A stretch of DNA of 64,000 nt, from positions 5,693,991-5,757,990 of the forward strand of contig CM119271.1 of the NCBI GenBank assembly GCA_051294375.1, read 5' to 3'. The notes under the pieces were generated by a model. That model saw only the letters and a program-made list of their open reading frames with translations. It ran no database searches and was not told the origin of the DNA. Shown piece by piece: positions 1 to 13,200 of this stretch. Position 1 is the first letter of the stretch. Each line of letters starts with the position of its first letter. Origin of the DNA: Paraspadella gotoi (lineage: Eukaryota > Chaetognatha). Position numbers and translations under genes: made by a program.

Positions 1-295
1 GAAAGAGGAAGAGAGAACAAAAAAATATAGAAAAGTTGGAGCGAACTTAAAATATAATTTTTAAAAAGTAAAACAGAGAATAATGTTGTTCAATCTAGAG
101 AATATAACTGATTATTATTAGCATCACAGAAAATGGATCTGATAAGATCAAATGGAAAAAAGAAGGAAAGAAAGAAAATAAAATCGCCGGCCTTATTCTT
201 TAAAAATTCCATTGCCCGCTCAGAAATGATTTAACTAGCTCTGTTTTTATGTTTAATAAAGGACAAAAAGCATCAAAAATGGTGTTTTTTTTTTT

Positions 296-585
296 CACTT
301 GGACGATTCCATCAAAACTTGATTTCCAGCTCAATCACTCAATCACCCACACATAAAATTTTAAGTCAATCGCCAGGTTCACTCATGAGTAATTGGCGTT
401 TAAAGCTAAGGGGGGGATGGACGGACGGACAGACATCGTTATTTTTGCTTAATTTATCATAATTCAATATTCTGATATGATCTAAGTGACTTACTGACAA
501 GATTTAGTGGTGGGACAAAGGACAAAGTAAATTATAGAGCCAGAATCTGCTGTAAGCAGGTCCGGTTAAAAATAAATGCTACCTT
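296..585 (+). repeat. Dispersed A-tailed repeat, family R1, copy 1
   Basis: Shares the core ACTCATGAGTAATTGGCG, a GGACGGACGG-type stretch, TTTATCATAATT, and an end reading AATCTGC...AAGCAGGTCCGGTTAAAA with the copies at 1.87, 60.7 and 61.65 kb. The A-rich 3' end suggests a retroposed SINE-like element (inference). Confidence 0.7.
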
Positions 586-884
586 GTTCATTACAATTCC
601 ATTCTCTTTTCTGATTTCAATAAATCTATTCAGCTCAATTTGTTTGACTATCTCCACTATCCAATGTTCCTATTTATTTTAGATGATTTATATCTATCGT
701 GTGTCTATTTGTCTTCTTATTTACTTGTCTATTTGTCATCACTCATCAGTCCTTAATTATATACAAATCATCTCTTTCTCTTCCACTGATTTGAAATAAC
801 ATCCACAAGACATGCAAAAGCAACAAACAAGACGGGAAAGCAAATAGCAAAGAGCAACTGATTCTCTACTTTTCAGACCGCTAA

Positions 885-1118
885 NNNNNNNNNNNNNNNN
901 NNNNNNNNNNNNNNNNNNNNNNNNNNNNNNNNNNNNNNNNNNNNNNNNNNNNNNNNNNNNNNNNNNNNNNNNNNNNNNNNNNNNNNNNNNNNNNNNNNNN
1001 NNNNNNNNNNNNNNNNNNNNNNNNNNNNNNNNNNNNNNNNNNNNNNNNNNNNNNNNNNNNNNNNNNNNNNNNNNNNNNNNNNNNNNNNNNNNNNNNNNNN
1101 NNNNNNNNNNNNNNNNNN
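885..1118. other. Assembly gap, 234 N
   Basis: Run of unknown bases of estimated size. Any open frame across it is meaningless. Confidence 0.99.
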
Positions 1119-1304
1119 TTAAGCAATCCAGATTAACTAACAGGGATAAAAGTTTATAATCGCTTACACTTTAGCCTCTGGGAATAAAAGCTAAAATTTC
1201 TGCAGTTGCTTTAGGCATCTCTCGAAATTCAACGGTGGTTTAACTTTAAGCGTTAAATTCTAAAGTCGTAGCGAGTTGCTGATCTATGGTGGATATGATG
1301 ACGA

Positions 1305-1376
1305 GAGCTTTTGCAGGAATTCCACCTCAGGGGGTTNNNNNNNNNNTTTGCAAGAATTCCACCTCAGGGGGTTTTA
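1305..1376. other. 10-N gap flanked by a duplicated 26-bp end
   Basis: The same sequence, TTTGCAGGAATTCCACC and the following CTCAGGGGGTT (one A/G difference), lies on both sides of the 10 N at 1337-1346. The two contig ends overlap and probably should have been merged, so the gap is likely false. Confidence 0.8.
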
Positions 1377-1869
1377 TCCTATCTTTGTCGGGGTAGGACG
1401 GAGTAAGGGGGAAGGGGGGAAAATTATTTTTAATCTCCTTTCTCGGGGGAAATACAAAAACAGAAACGGAAAAACAAAGACGTTTCGCTTGGAGGAAAAT
1501 CGTTCGCGCCTGGTATTAATGGTTATACAGCGTCGGAGGAGTTTCGTATTTCGTAGTTTCTTGTAACAAATACTGTTACCCTTTTTCTTTTTAACTTTTA
1601 GTTTATATAAAATTGGTACATACAACATACGTAAAAGAGGAATTCCATCATGTGGTGGATTTTCCAAAGATTTTGGTTAATATTTTCTATATCCATGGTT
1701 GGATTTACTTGAAACTTAATATTAACAATATTGCTATCATTCTACATTGGCCGGTATAAGAATATATTATCGTAGTATTTTCCTTTCTTTTTCATTGTTA
1801 CTTTGTCACGAAGAATATATAAGAATATATTAAAAAAACCTCTGGCTATTTTCGTCAGAGTTTAGTCTT

Positions 1870-2172
1870 CACACACTTCTTTAGTACTCTCCATACAAAA
1901 TTTCAAATCCATCGCCCGATCCACTCATGAGTAATTGGCGTCCAAATCTAAGGGGGGACGGACGGGCAAACAGATGGATGAACAGAAGGTCGGATAGACG
2001 GACGGACGGATAGACTTTTTTTTGGCAAATTTATCATAATTTGATGTTTAGATATGCTTTAAGTAACTTATGGACTTATCGACAAAATTTTGAGATAGGA
2101 CCGACGGACCGACCAAGTGGATTATAGAGCCTGAATCTCCCATAAGCAGATTCGGCTAAAAAAAAAAATTTA
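1870..2172 (+). repeat. Dispersed A-tailed repeat, family R1, copy 2
   Basis: Same order of blocks as copy 1: the ATGAGTAATTGGCG core, a longer run of GGACGGAC and GATAGACGG motifs, and AATCTCCCATAAGCAGATTCGG followed by a clear A10 tail. It sits immediately upstream of the probable promoter. Confidence 0.7.
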
Positions 2173-2521
2173 AGGTCGGTTAACTTAGCCATAAGTTTGC
2201 GGCTCCAGTCTCACAACGAACCAACCTTTTCACAAACATCTTCCGTAAAAGATCCGCCTGGCGCGGCGAGGAAGAGCGTCGGCATCGGAAAAACTGTAAA
2301 AACCAAATGAAGAACGAGGTTATTTGTCTGTTACTTCATTCGCCTCTTGATTCCCCGTAGAGTACGGGAAAAAACGGCTTCCTCGCGTTAAGTAGGCAGA
2401 TTATTGGAAATTCTCTGGAGAGCAACGCGCCGCCGCGGCTGACGTTCCATTCGCAGCGGCGCAGTAAAAGTAAGGGATTCGAGTCAGAGATTATTTGAGA
2501 TTCCGCGAAGAGAGAGAGAAG

Positions 2522-2602
<81 letters not shown>

Positions 2603-2629
2603 GCGGGTCAACATTTAAAGGAAAGAAAA
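2170..2629 (+). promoter_or_regulatory. Probable promoter and 5' UTR of the coiled-coil gene
   Basis: This GC- and CpG-richer stretch stands out from the AT-rich flank. It contains CTGACGTTCC, a CRE-like core, near 2438 and a GA tract at about 2508-2602, followed by the ATG at 2630. GA tracts near animal promoters can bind GAGA-type factors, but here they are so common that this is weak evidence. No TATA box is clear. Confidence 0.35.
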
Positions 2630-2695
2630 ATGTCTTTTGTTTCGCTTTTGAAAGCGGATGTGCAAATGCACTGCAATGAGCTCGATTCAGCAGAA
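2630..2695 (+). CDS. Probable first coding exon of the coiled-coil gene
   Basis: The 66-nt exon encodes 22 residues starting MSFVSLLKADV and ends exactly at codon GAA before GTAAGG, a strong donor. The next usable acceptor in phase is at 7122 (CATTCAG|ATG), which also opens with ATG. Translation could therefore alternatively start there, at MPPLDDDG. The exon lies about 30 nt after a long GA tract in a GC-richer stretch, as expected for a 5' UTR near a promoter. RNA reads joining 2695 to 7122 would settle it. Confidence 0.55.
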
Positions 2696-3074
2696 GTAAG
2701 GAAGACTATGGCTGGATTAGATAAACGGGTAGATTACGTTAGATTATTAGATTACATTAAATTAGCTACGTATGTTGTAATTTAGTGTGAATAGTAAATT
2801 TCTTAAGGGCTGAAGACGTTGTTGAAGTAACGCGGAATTCGAATGAATGTTTTCGCAAAATTACTTTAAAATGCAAAGTTTTAATCTAGTTTAAAAGTTA
2901 TCTCGCCAGTCATGTTAAGTAATGTCGAATCATGTCGAGTCATCTTTCCCAAGATTCTTCTCACCAGGCGGATGAACCTTCCTCTCGAGGATGCTGTAGC
3001 GATTCAACATCCCCGTCCGCAACTCCAACGCCATATTAATTCTGCGGAATTTCGCTAGGGTCGCCCGCTGAGAT

Positions 3075-3111
<37 letters not shown>

Positions 3112-3374
3112 CGCCGAGCGTTTCTTCTCAGCCATTGGATTTAGATTTAGATTTACAGTCATATCGAGGCGAAACAAACGACGTACGAAAAAAAAAAACA
3201 AAAACAAAAATACTACGGAGGAAGTTTAGATTTTTCAAGGAAGTTAATTTAGCTGTAAAAGACGATTTAAAAAATACCGGTTTTATTTTTTCTTTTCTTT
3301 TTTTTTTTTCAATCTTCTTTTCCGTGAATATCTTTCGGATTTCTCGTGATCGAGTTTCATCAAAATCGTGAGGA

Positions 3375-3410
<36 letters not shown>

Positions 3411-5541
3411 AACACTGAGGACGATGATGATGATGACGATTACTACTCGTTGATTACGACGTAAAAGTCTTTTTATGACGAAAAAACAAAAGGGCAACGA
3501 GATTTGAAGTCGTATCTGTCATCAAAGGGAAAAGAACCGAAATTTCAATCGTACGCAGGCTTTCCACGAGTGCTCATTTCTGTTAGCTTAATCATTAACC
3601 TAATCGCTAACCTCTAACCTAATATTTAACTTAACTTAACTAAGTATTTGGTCGCTGATTACCAAACTCATCTCCTTGTCAAAATGTGAGAGATTCAATC
3701 ATGCAAAAAAAAGTTATTTTTTTCTCCCAGCGCTTCCGTGAACTTGTCACAGAATGATGGACAGTTTGACCAGCGGACAGACGACCGCATCAAGGAAAGA
3801 AAAATGTGTCGTATCCTTTCTGTTCCACAATTTTGTGGGTCAATTAATCATCTCCTTTAAATGATGACAACGACGACGACGAAGAAGACCACGATGACGA
3901 TGGCGTTCAAATTAACTAAACGAAGACGACGACGACGACGACGACGAAAACGACGACGAAGACGAAGACAAGAATAACAACCGCTTCCGTGCCGTCAAAA
4001 AACTCGAGCGGAAAATAGGAAGATGTTTTCCTCACTTTGACTTGATTATTAGATCAAAAAAGATATTTAAAATAATTATGACGATGATTTGGTAACTGTC
4101 ATTTCATATATTGTAACCTTTGCGAGAAGGATTGTTTTCTTCCTCCAAAAAAAAATTATTATAATTACTATTAATTCATGATAAATCTGTATAAAATTAT
4201 ATATTTTAAAGGTTTTAAAAATTTTGGTCGTCGTCGTCTTTGTTTAACGATCAAAGGTTTACTGGGCGCTTTCTTTAATTAGCATCAAGATCGAATCGCG
4301 TGTCGGAAGCTACATACGGGGACTCTTCTGGATATCGGGAGAAGAAGAGAGGGCGGAGGATGGGAAAATTTAGGGGGGGGGAGAAAAAGGAGGGTAGGAA
4401 AGCGAATTTACTGGGGAACGTAGGACGAGGATAAGAGGAGAAAAGAGGAGAGAGAGGGAGAATCTGAATAAAAGGGAAAAGAAAATAAAAAGAAGAGGGG
4501 AGGAGTGCGTCGGAAAGTTTGGAAGAGAGTAGGAAAGGGTTGAAGAGAGTAGGAAAAGGTGGAAGAGTGTAGGAAAGGGTTGAAGAGAGTCGGAAAAAGT
4601 GGAAAAGAGTAGGTAAGGGTTGAAGTAGTCAGAAAGTGTTGATGAGAGTAGGAAAAGGTGAAAAAGTTTAGGAAAGAGTTGAAAAGAGTAAAAAAAGGTG
4701 GAAAAGTGTAGGAAAGAGTTGAAAATAGTAGGAAAGGTGGAAAGTGTAGGGAAAGGGTTGAAGAGAGTAGGAAAGCGGGTTTATAAGAGTAGGAATAAAG
4801 GGCTGTGAAAAGTGTAGAAAAGGATTGAAGAGAGTTGGAAAAGGTGGAAAAGTGTAGGAAAGAGTGGAGAAGAGTAGGAAAAGGTGGAAAAGTGTAGGAA
4901 AGAGTTGAAAAGAGTAGGAAAAGGTGGAAAAGTGTAGGAAAGGGTTGAAGAGAGTAGGAAAGGTTTGAAGAGAGTAGGAAAAGGTGAAAAAGTGTAGGAA
5001 AGGGTAGAGAGAAGGAAAAAGGAAAACAAAATGTAGAGTTGTAAATCTTTACTATTACAAAGAAGACAAAAGGGAAAGAGACGGAAGATAGGATATTGTA
5101 GGCGATGGCGACAGCGATAATGAAATTAGTTTATTGGAAGTCGAATAAGAGAAGACATGGAATCGGCGTTTAAGGAGGAAGAGGAAGACGAGATCTTAAA
5201 ATAACAAGAGAAAGAAGAGGAAGAGGAAAAACGTTTTCCAAAATCATAAAAAAAAAACGCGAAGTTAAGGAAATGGATTTTCTGGAGGCAGAAACCAAGT
5301 AAATAAAAGTTTGTTTACTTCGGTTTGAAACTTAAATGATTCTAGAATCAACAGGTGGGGGGTCGCGCGTTCCGAAGGGGGGCGGGGTGGCGAGTTAGGG
5401 AAATTCCACGTCGCATCAGCCGTGGTCGTCATGGTTACCAAAACGCGATGATACTTTTTTTTTACGATGCGTCGGAAACTAAAAACTTTGCATGATATTG
5501 AGAGAAGAAGGGACAAAGTTTTTAACGCTTGCGATTTTTAT

Positions 5542-5626
<85 letters not shown>

Positions 5627-8329
5627 ATCTCCTTCCAGCCTTAGTGGTTCAGATATAAAAAACAGGAAGGCCGTTTCCTTTGTCGTTTCCTAAACTACGG
5701 CGCAATTATTGATATTTTGATGTATTTGATTATTAATACAGAAAAAAAAAACTACCAAAAAAAAGTTGAAAATNNNNNNNNNNCGACGCTTTTCGTTTTA
5801 TAAGTAATAAGGAATAATTAAATCTTAGTTATATTTCCGAGCAGCGGTTCGGGATGCCGATTCCGTCCGAAGGCAGCGTCGAGGTAGGTTTAATTAAAAA
5901 CGTTTGAAGTAATAAAAACGTTTAAAATAAAGTAAGTTAGAAAACTGAAAGGTAATATATGTCAATTTGACGGTTCGCTGATGGTGACTTAATTTTCTTT
6001 GAGGCTACATTAATAAAAAAAATAAAAAAAACTAAAAGAAAAGCTATGTTAAGCCTTCACTTCTGCCTCCTCCTAAAAAAAAAAACCAAGGAAAAATGTG
6101 TTCTTCTCCGTCTGAAAGTTTCCGTTTTTGGATCTTTGAATCCGTCGAAAAAAGTTTGACCCGGAAGTGAATGGGCCAGAATTTTGGCTTTTTGACCCGA
6201 ATGTCAATTCACCCTTCAGTTGGATGACCTTGGAAGACCCTTTCCACCTAAACTTTTTACGCCCCAAAGATTACAATGTAATTTATTTTCACCTACGAAG
6301 AAACGGTTGAATATCAATNNNNNNNNNNNNNNNNNNNNNNNNNNNNNNNNNNNNNNNNNNNNNNNNNNNNNNNNNNNNNNNNNNNNNNNNNNNNNNNNNN
6401 NNNNNNNNNNNNNNNNNNNNNNNNNNNNNNNNNNNNNNNNNNNNNNNNNNNNNNNNNNNNNNNNNNNNNNNNNNNNNNNNNNNNNNNNNNNNNNNNNNNN
6501 NNNNNNATTAAAAGATGAAGCGATTGGTTTAAGTCCCATAAGAATCGAGCAAAGCGTTCGAAATTTTTATGTAGGACATCTAAGTCGATTTGTAAAAAAA
6601 ATCCAAAAAAGTAAAAAAATAGTTTTAATGAAAAATAGTCTATGACTTTTTCTTAATATGAAAAGTTTATAATATAAAATTGGTGAAACAAATTCAACGC
6701 TAACTTACGGAAATCACTTTTTGAGACTCTGATTTTAAAGTATTGTTGATTGCTATGTTCTACTGCCTGAACCAATTTAAATTTTTCTTGGAACGATCGA
6801 TAACTCTTGAAAAAAGCTATAGTTTTCATAAAATTGTTTTTAAAATGAAACTTTTTTTTGCGTCGCATTGTAGTTTAAATTTTAAATTCAGTCAAGGTTA
6901 CAACGACAAAATCCACGTCTGTCGGGTTTCCAAAGACGAACAACGAGTAAACAGACGCTGATTAAGATTTATGACTACGATGAGAATGACAAAGTCCATG
7001 ATAACAATGACCAAGACGATGACAACAATGACTGTAGTTTACCGATTCGCCCCAGAAGCCCCACGTCTCTCCCAATGTCTCTCCCACGACGTCAACAATG
7101 CCTTCATCCTTACTCATTCAGATGCCCCCTCTCGACGACGACGGGCTCGAATTGGCGGCCGAAGCCTCCATCCTGGCCCCGGAAGTGGTGGGGCCGACGG
7201 GGCCGCAACGGCACGGCCGCCCCCACCCCCTTTCCCCACCCGTTTCGCGCCGCCTTTCGCGGCCCGGGGCGGCGGACAGCCTCGACCCGGAAGAAGAGCG
7301 ATTCTCTCGATCGAGCGACGATCTCGCCAGCCTCACGGAATCCAATGAACTTAGGAACGGAGGTGATGAGGGGGAATGGGTGTGATTGGGACGGGGAAGG
7401 TGGCGATCATTGGTTATTCGCTACATTGAATATTGGGTTGATCATTTGTTTTCAACATGCCTCACTTTGAACCTCATTTGCATATTATTTCTTATTTTTA
7501 AATAAAGCTGGATTATGAAAAAATAAATCTTTTCCAGCTGTAAAAAAAATATGTTTGGCTTGCTTCCAATTATATTAAACTTTTAAATTCATTAATACCA
7601 AGAAAATTGCACGCCTTAATGAGATTGCTTGTTAAAGCGTAGTAAAAATTCTAAAATAAACTTTAATTAAAATTCTAAAAGTGAGTAATGAACAGCAAGT
7701 CATATTACTCATATAAATTTAATGTACAAAAAAGTTGTAAAGTATAATTTATCTTTCATTCAAGCTGTGCGTTCTTGCTTTCGCGTTCTAGAGTCTAGTC
7801 TAGAATTCTCGAAACAAATTTATTAGAAATTTATGCAGGAGGCTAAATTTATATTTATTTAAAAATGGTTTTGTAAGATTTTTTTGCCGATTTGGATTCG
7901 TCATAAAAAGTTGATAGAAATAAATATAACTTTTTTTAAAAATTATTTCATTAAAAGTTGGTCAAAAATCAGAAAAACTCATATTTTAAACTGAAGATTA
8001 AATTTTTAATATCCAATATACTAGTTTTTTAAAATTTTTTACCCATTTATTAAAGAATATTCAAAAATCATTTCTATTTTCTTTCATCAACTTTCGACGA
8101 GGAATTCAAATCTGATACTAAAATTAGTAAAAGCCTATTTTAAAATGTTAAGATATTATAAGGATATTACTTAGAGAATTGACAAAGTTTTTGTTTGCAA
8201 CGAATTTTATTTAATAGTTGACAGACATGTTTTCGCGACTTGTTTTACAAGTCTTCATCACGCGTTTTGACAGAATGGTTTTAAAATTTGTGCATAAAGA
8301 AGAGAGAGAAAGAGAGAGAGAAGAGAGAG

Positions 8330-8383
<54 letters not shown>

Positions 8384-8489
8384 GGGTAAAAGTTTTCCAA
8401 CAAAGTGGTGAGACAGAAAATAGTGGTCAGATGAGAGGACGGTTCAAGGTGAGGACAGATTGAATAAGTTGTGAAAAGAAGTGAAACTT

Positions 8490-8520
<31 letters not shown>

Positions 8521-10232
8521 GAGAGAGAGAGAGAGAGAGAGAGAACAGGGATAAATAAATAAAAATTGAATAAGGATTATTACTATATATAAATCTAGCC
8601 TCCTACGAAAATTAAAAAAACACAAAAAATTATTAATTTTCATAACTTAATGATCACTGATAGCAAGTCGTTCATACTCTATCGTGCATTCAAGATCTCT
8701 CGATGCATTTCAAACCGCCTCCAAGCCAACAGGCTACACTCACATTCCCTCTCCACACTCTCCAACTCTTCCTCCAGACTCGAAGGCCCGTCGCTACTCC
8801 TACCGTCACCCATCCACCAAAGGGGACGCCTCCAAGAGCGACGCCGGCCTCTCCACCGACCCGCCCGCTCATCCTCTGCCCATCGCCGAACTCATTTCTA
8901 CAGTTTGGACCCTCAACCAGAACCTGGCCCTCTACGGGCAGAGGATGGAGGCGGACGAGAGGACGATTCGGCAGAAGGCGGAGGAAGCGGAGAGGCTGGG
9001 GGAGAGGATCGCCGAGACGGAGTCCGTCAATAGGGATAAGGATATGATGATCGCTGATATGCAGAGGAAGATGGATCATAGGTGGGGGTGGATGGGGTGT
9101 GGGGGAAGATGGGAAAAGGGGGATAGGATACATACTGTAATACTATAGTCCATAGAATACTAAAAATAACGTTCCCATCCCATACAGATAAATAATATTA
9201 TATTTAAATATTTAACACAAATCATAAATAATTAGTTATTTTAAATAAAAAATAAAAAAAATAGTGAAGTAAGTATGTTTGTAACTTTCATAATACTATG
9301 TACCATAATATATATATACCATATTATACAATAATTATTAATAATAATATATACTAGTATATNNNNNNNNNNTCCTCCATTTTCTTTTTTCCTTTTTTTT
9401 CCTCCTTATTTTTCTTTCCTTTTCCCCCTTTACCTCCCCTCTCATTCTTTCCTCCTTTTTCTTTCCTTTCCTCCCCCGATCGCAGAGACTCGGAGATCAA
9501 CGAGCTGCAGAACAAAACTACCGAGAAAGACGGAGAAGTTTTAAAAGCGAATAAAAAGATTCAGGAGTTGGACGGGATTCTGCGAAGTCGCGACAATATG
9601 ATAGAGGAATTGCAGGTTGGCTCTTTCAATTCTAATTGAAGGTAACGTAAGAGTAATATTAAATTCGTTATACAGTGCATATCAACACCCAAAAAATTTC
9701 TTAATTGAACACTTTTTTTTAAAAATCTTTATCGTCTCAGGCCAGACTCGCCAAACGGGACAAGGACATCAGCGAATTGCAGAAGCGACTCGGATTCAAA
9801 GACGACGAAATCTTCTCTTTGCACAAAAAGTTGCAGCAAATGGAAGGAGAGACGAGGAACAGGTTAGCGACGTGACGATCGTAGCTATATTTATAATGAA
9901 ATTGTTTGTTTATAACTAACGAAGGGCGTTAATTTAAGGAGTTGTAAATATGACAAATGTTGTAAACTTTTTTCTTGACCTCGCGCGGACGAATAAATTC
10001 CTTGGATGAAAAATTAGACCAGGAAAGGTTAAGACTTTGAATCTTGATTTTGATCTTGATTCCTTTCGTGACCAGAAGGACAAAATAGAAGGTCGAGAGG
10101 GAAAGAGGATGGTGGCGGAAAAAATAAATAAATGAGAGAATAAATGAATGATTGAAGGAAAGATAGAAAGAAAGAACTAGAGAAAGAAAGAAAGAGGGAG
10201 AGAAACAAAAAAAAGAAAGGATGAAAGAAAAA

Positions 10233-10296
<64 letters not shown>

Positions 10297-13200
10297 GAGA
10301 AAGAGAGAGAGAGAGAGAAAAGAAACTAACCAACAACCAAATACGAGCAAAGAGGGAAATAAATAGAACAAGCAGACATGAAAGAAGAAGAAAAAAAGAA
10401 AAAGAAAAATTAAAGGAAAATGAAAAGAAGAAAATATACGAGATTGTAAAAAGGGCGAATAATATGTGATAAGATTTCACTATCATTTACAACTATTTTT
10501 CCCCATATTTCCACAAGTAAGTTTCAAAAAGTTTTTTCTCGAAAAAAAAGAAGCAAAAAACGGAATGGAATGCGTGAGGTGAATCGCAGATAAGCGACGT
10601 GACACATTGCGGAATTCCAAGCGAGCCAAAAAAAAAAAAAAAAGAAGGGAAAAATCTGTCTTTCTTGAAAATTGTCAGAAATTTTTAAAATTCCAGTAAA
10701 GTTGTAAACTCAACACAATTAAGCTTCCCCTTTCCTTCCTTCCCTGACTCGGCTCAATCTTAAAACAACAACAGAGACTCGGTGATTCAAAATTTGGAGA
10801 GGAAGATGCGATCCCCTGATTCACAGGTACTTTAACGAGTCTTTATTAACAATGATTTCATTACATTAATAATGAAATCGTTTAAGAAATTAAAGAAATA
10901 TGTAGAAGTCTTCAAGCATCATAATTACGGATATAATATTTTGATTTCCGTTCGTTTTAAATTAGGAATTAGATTACAATTTTAGCAACAGCGACTTATA
11001 TTAAACTATTAATGTCAACTGGGGACGTAAAACCTACGCACTCCCCTTCCCCGATCCGCAGCGTGCGGCGCTGCAGAACGAAATCACGCGGCTGGAGGCG
11101 CTGCTGGCGGAGCAGAAGGAGGATCAGGACACGATGCAGAAATACTACGAGGGTCAAATCGAGACGCTGACCGGCCGAATGGAGAGACTCAAGCACGAAG
11201 CCTGGGCCAATAGAACGGCGGGGAAAGGAGGGCCGACTGGTAAGTTCTAAGGGTGAGGTAAAAGTAAAGTTGTGAAAGACGAGGGAATGATGTGGGGTGG
11301 GTGTATCCATAAAATAAAAGGACGTTTCTCTAACGTTAGAATAAGTTTAGAATTTGTTTTAGAAGAAACTTAGTTTAATCCGGGTAAAAACTGAGAGAAA
11401 GCGAGTTGCGATGAGGTAAGACGCTATGAGGTTTTAAAATAAATTATTATTGCATGTTAACGATTGCTTATCATTTATTCTATAATTTTAAATATTTACA
11501 GTCTTCCTTTTTTTTTTTCTTCCAGAACGAAAAACTGGTGGTAAGAAAAAAACCCGAAGCGAAAAATTAGTTTTAAAAATAGCAGATTTGTGGCTCATGG
11601 AGAACCCATTTCTTTAGCTTCGTTCCGTCTCTTGCTGCTGCGTATCTCGTAGAAAGTTTTGTACTCTTCTCGTACTAGAAAACCCCGGGAAGAAAAGAGA
11701 GAAAAAAAGATTAATGAGTGAAAAAAAAGGTTTCGTTTTCGTGTTGTTTTCTTTTATTTAGACAGAAGAGCGTGAATTCTCACCGTGACTCCCTCACCGC
11801 TTTTCTTTTTCACAATCCCGCCCTCTCTCGTTCAGGCGGCGGAAAATCGAATCCTGACAACAGACAAGTCACGGAGAAAGTCAAATTCTTGGAGCGAGAA
11901 CTGGGAGAGAAAGAAGCGGAATGTCAGAGGTTGGTATTTTATTATTGCAGTTTGTCATTGATTATTCCAATCACGATTATTTTTAAATATTATTAAATCT
12001 AACGTTCATTTTAGGGCACCCAGTATGTCCTACGTTTCTTTTCTTTCAGTAATATTTTTTTATTTACTTCCCTTTATATACCACGACCTATCTACAATTT
12101 TTAATAATCGTAAGAAAACCTTTATCTCAAAGATTTATACAATGAAAAATACGGTTCTTCAGAAACTTGTTCCGTTTTTTACAACATAAGAACAATTTTT
12201 AATTGTTTACCTTTTAATTAATTAATTTTATTTAATTAACTGGTTTTTTTTTCTTTCTCTATTTTATTATGTTTTTCGTTTGCTCAGACTTAGTCTATGT
12301 TTCTTTGTTGATGATGATTGTACTGAATCAACCTTGTTGTAAATGTAATATATATACGATTTTATTAGAATACAATTTCCAGAAAGTGAAAAATTTCTCC
12401 GCCATTTTTTTTTTTCGTAACCTGTTCTCATCCCCTTCGACGCCGCGACTCTATGATAACTCGTGTCACAACCGCTGTCACAACCATGTCACAAAAAAAA
12501 ATCACCTTTTTCACGCTCGCCTACCCTCCTCCCCAGATTACGTCAAAAGGAGAGCGATCTTAAGCAGCGAAGCGACGGTTTGGAAAATCTGTTGAGAAGA
12601 ACCGAGATGAAGCTCAAGATGCCGCTCAACGTTTTCCTCATGTCCGGTAAGCGATCGTTTATATTATTATCAACAGTATCATAATATTATTATTGATTAG
12701 CTACCATTTACTATACAGTATACAGGTAAAATAACATTGTCTTTTGCTTTTCGTTTTATAAACAATTTAAGCTTTAATTTACATTTTTATTCAGCCGATG
12801 GTGCCCCTGGTATAGCTTCGGCGCAGCAGCAGCAACTGCAACAAATGCAGCAGCAACAATTACAAAAACAGCAAATGTTGCAAACTCAAAAACCAGGTGA
12901 AAAATTTATTAAATGGGTTAATAAAGAGGTTTCTGCTCTTTGACAGGAATCTGGGGTCAGATTTGGCAGGATTTAGGATAAAAAAAACCCTGCGAATTTT
13001 TGAAAATTATGACAGCAGGACTGGCAAGATCACTCTGATTGGTAATCACGGAATTTTCCCAGCAGGATTGATATATTTGGCAGGAACGTTTTTTTTTTTA
13101 TTGGTCTTCAGGCAATAATTAAGAATTTAGTGAAACAAGTTATCTCGCAATTTTTCATAAAGAGATTGCCTTTTGTTTTCCTCAGGAGCGACTTCCGCCA

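Larger units (their letters stand above)
2696..7121 (+). other. Intron 1 of the coiled-coil gene, 4.4 kb
   Basis: Holds the GAC/GTC tracts, the purine minisatellite, a CT tract at 5541-5622 and two gaps. A CAG-preceded stretch at 3131 (PLDLDLDLQS) and an ATG at 5467 (MRRKLKTLHDIERRRD) look faintly coding, but neither has a convincing in-phase donor. Confidence 0.5.

Noticed and set aside
5467-5658. MRRKLKTLHDIERRRDKV frame as an exon
   Set aside because: It runs into a CT microsatellite, has no usable in-phase donor, and phase is already satisfied between 2695 and 7122.
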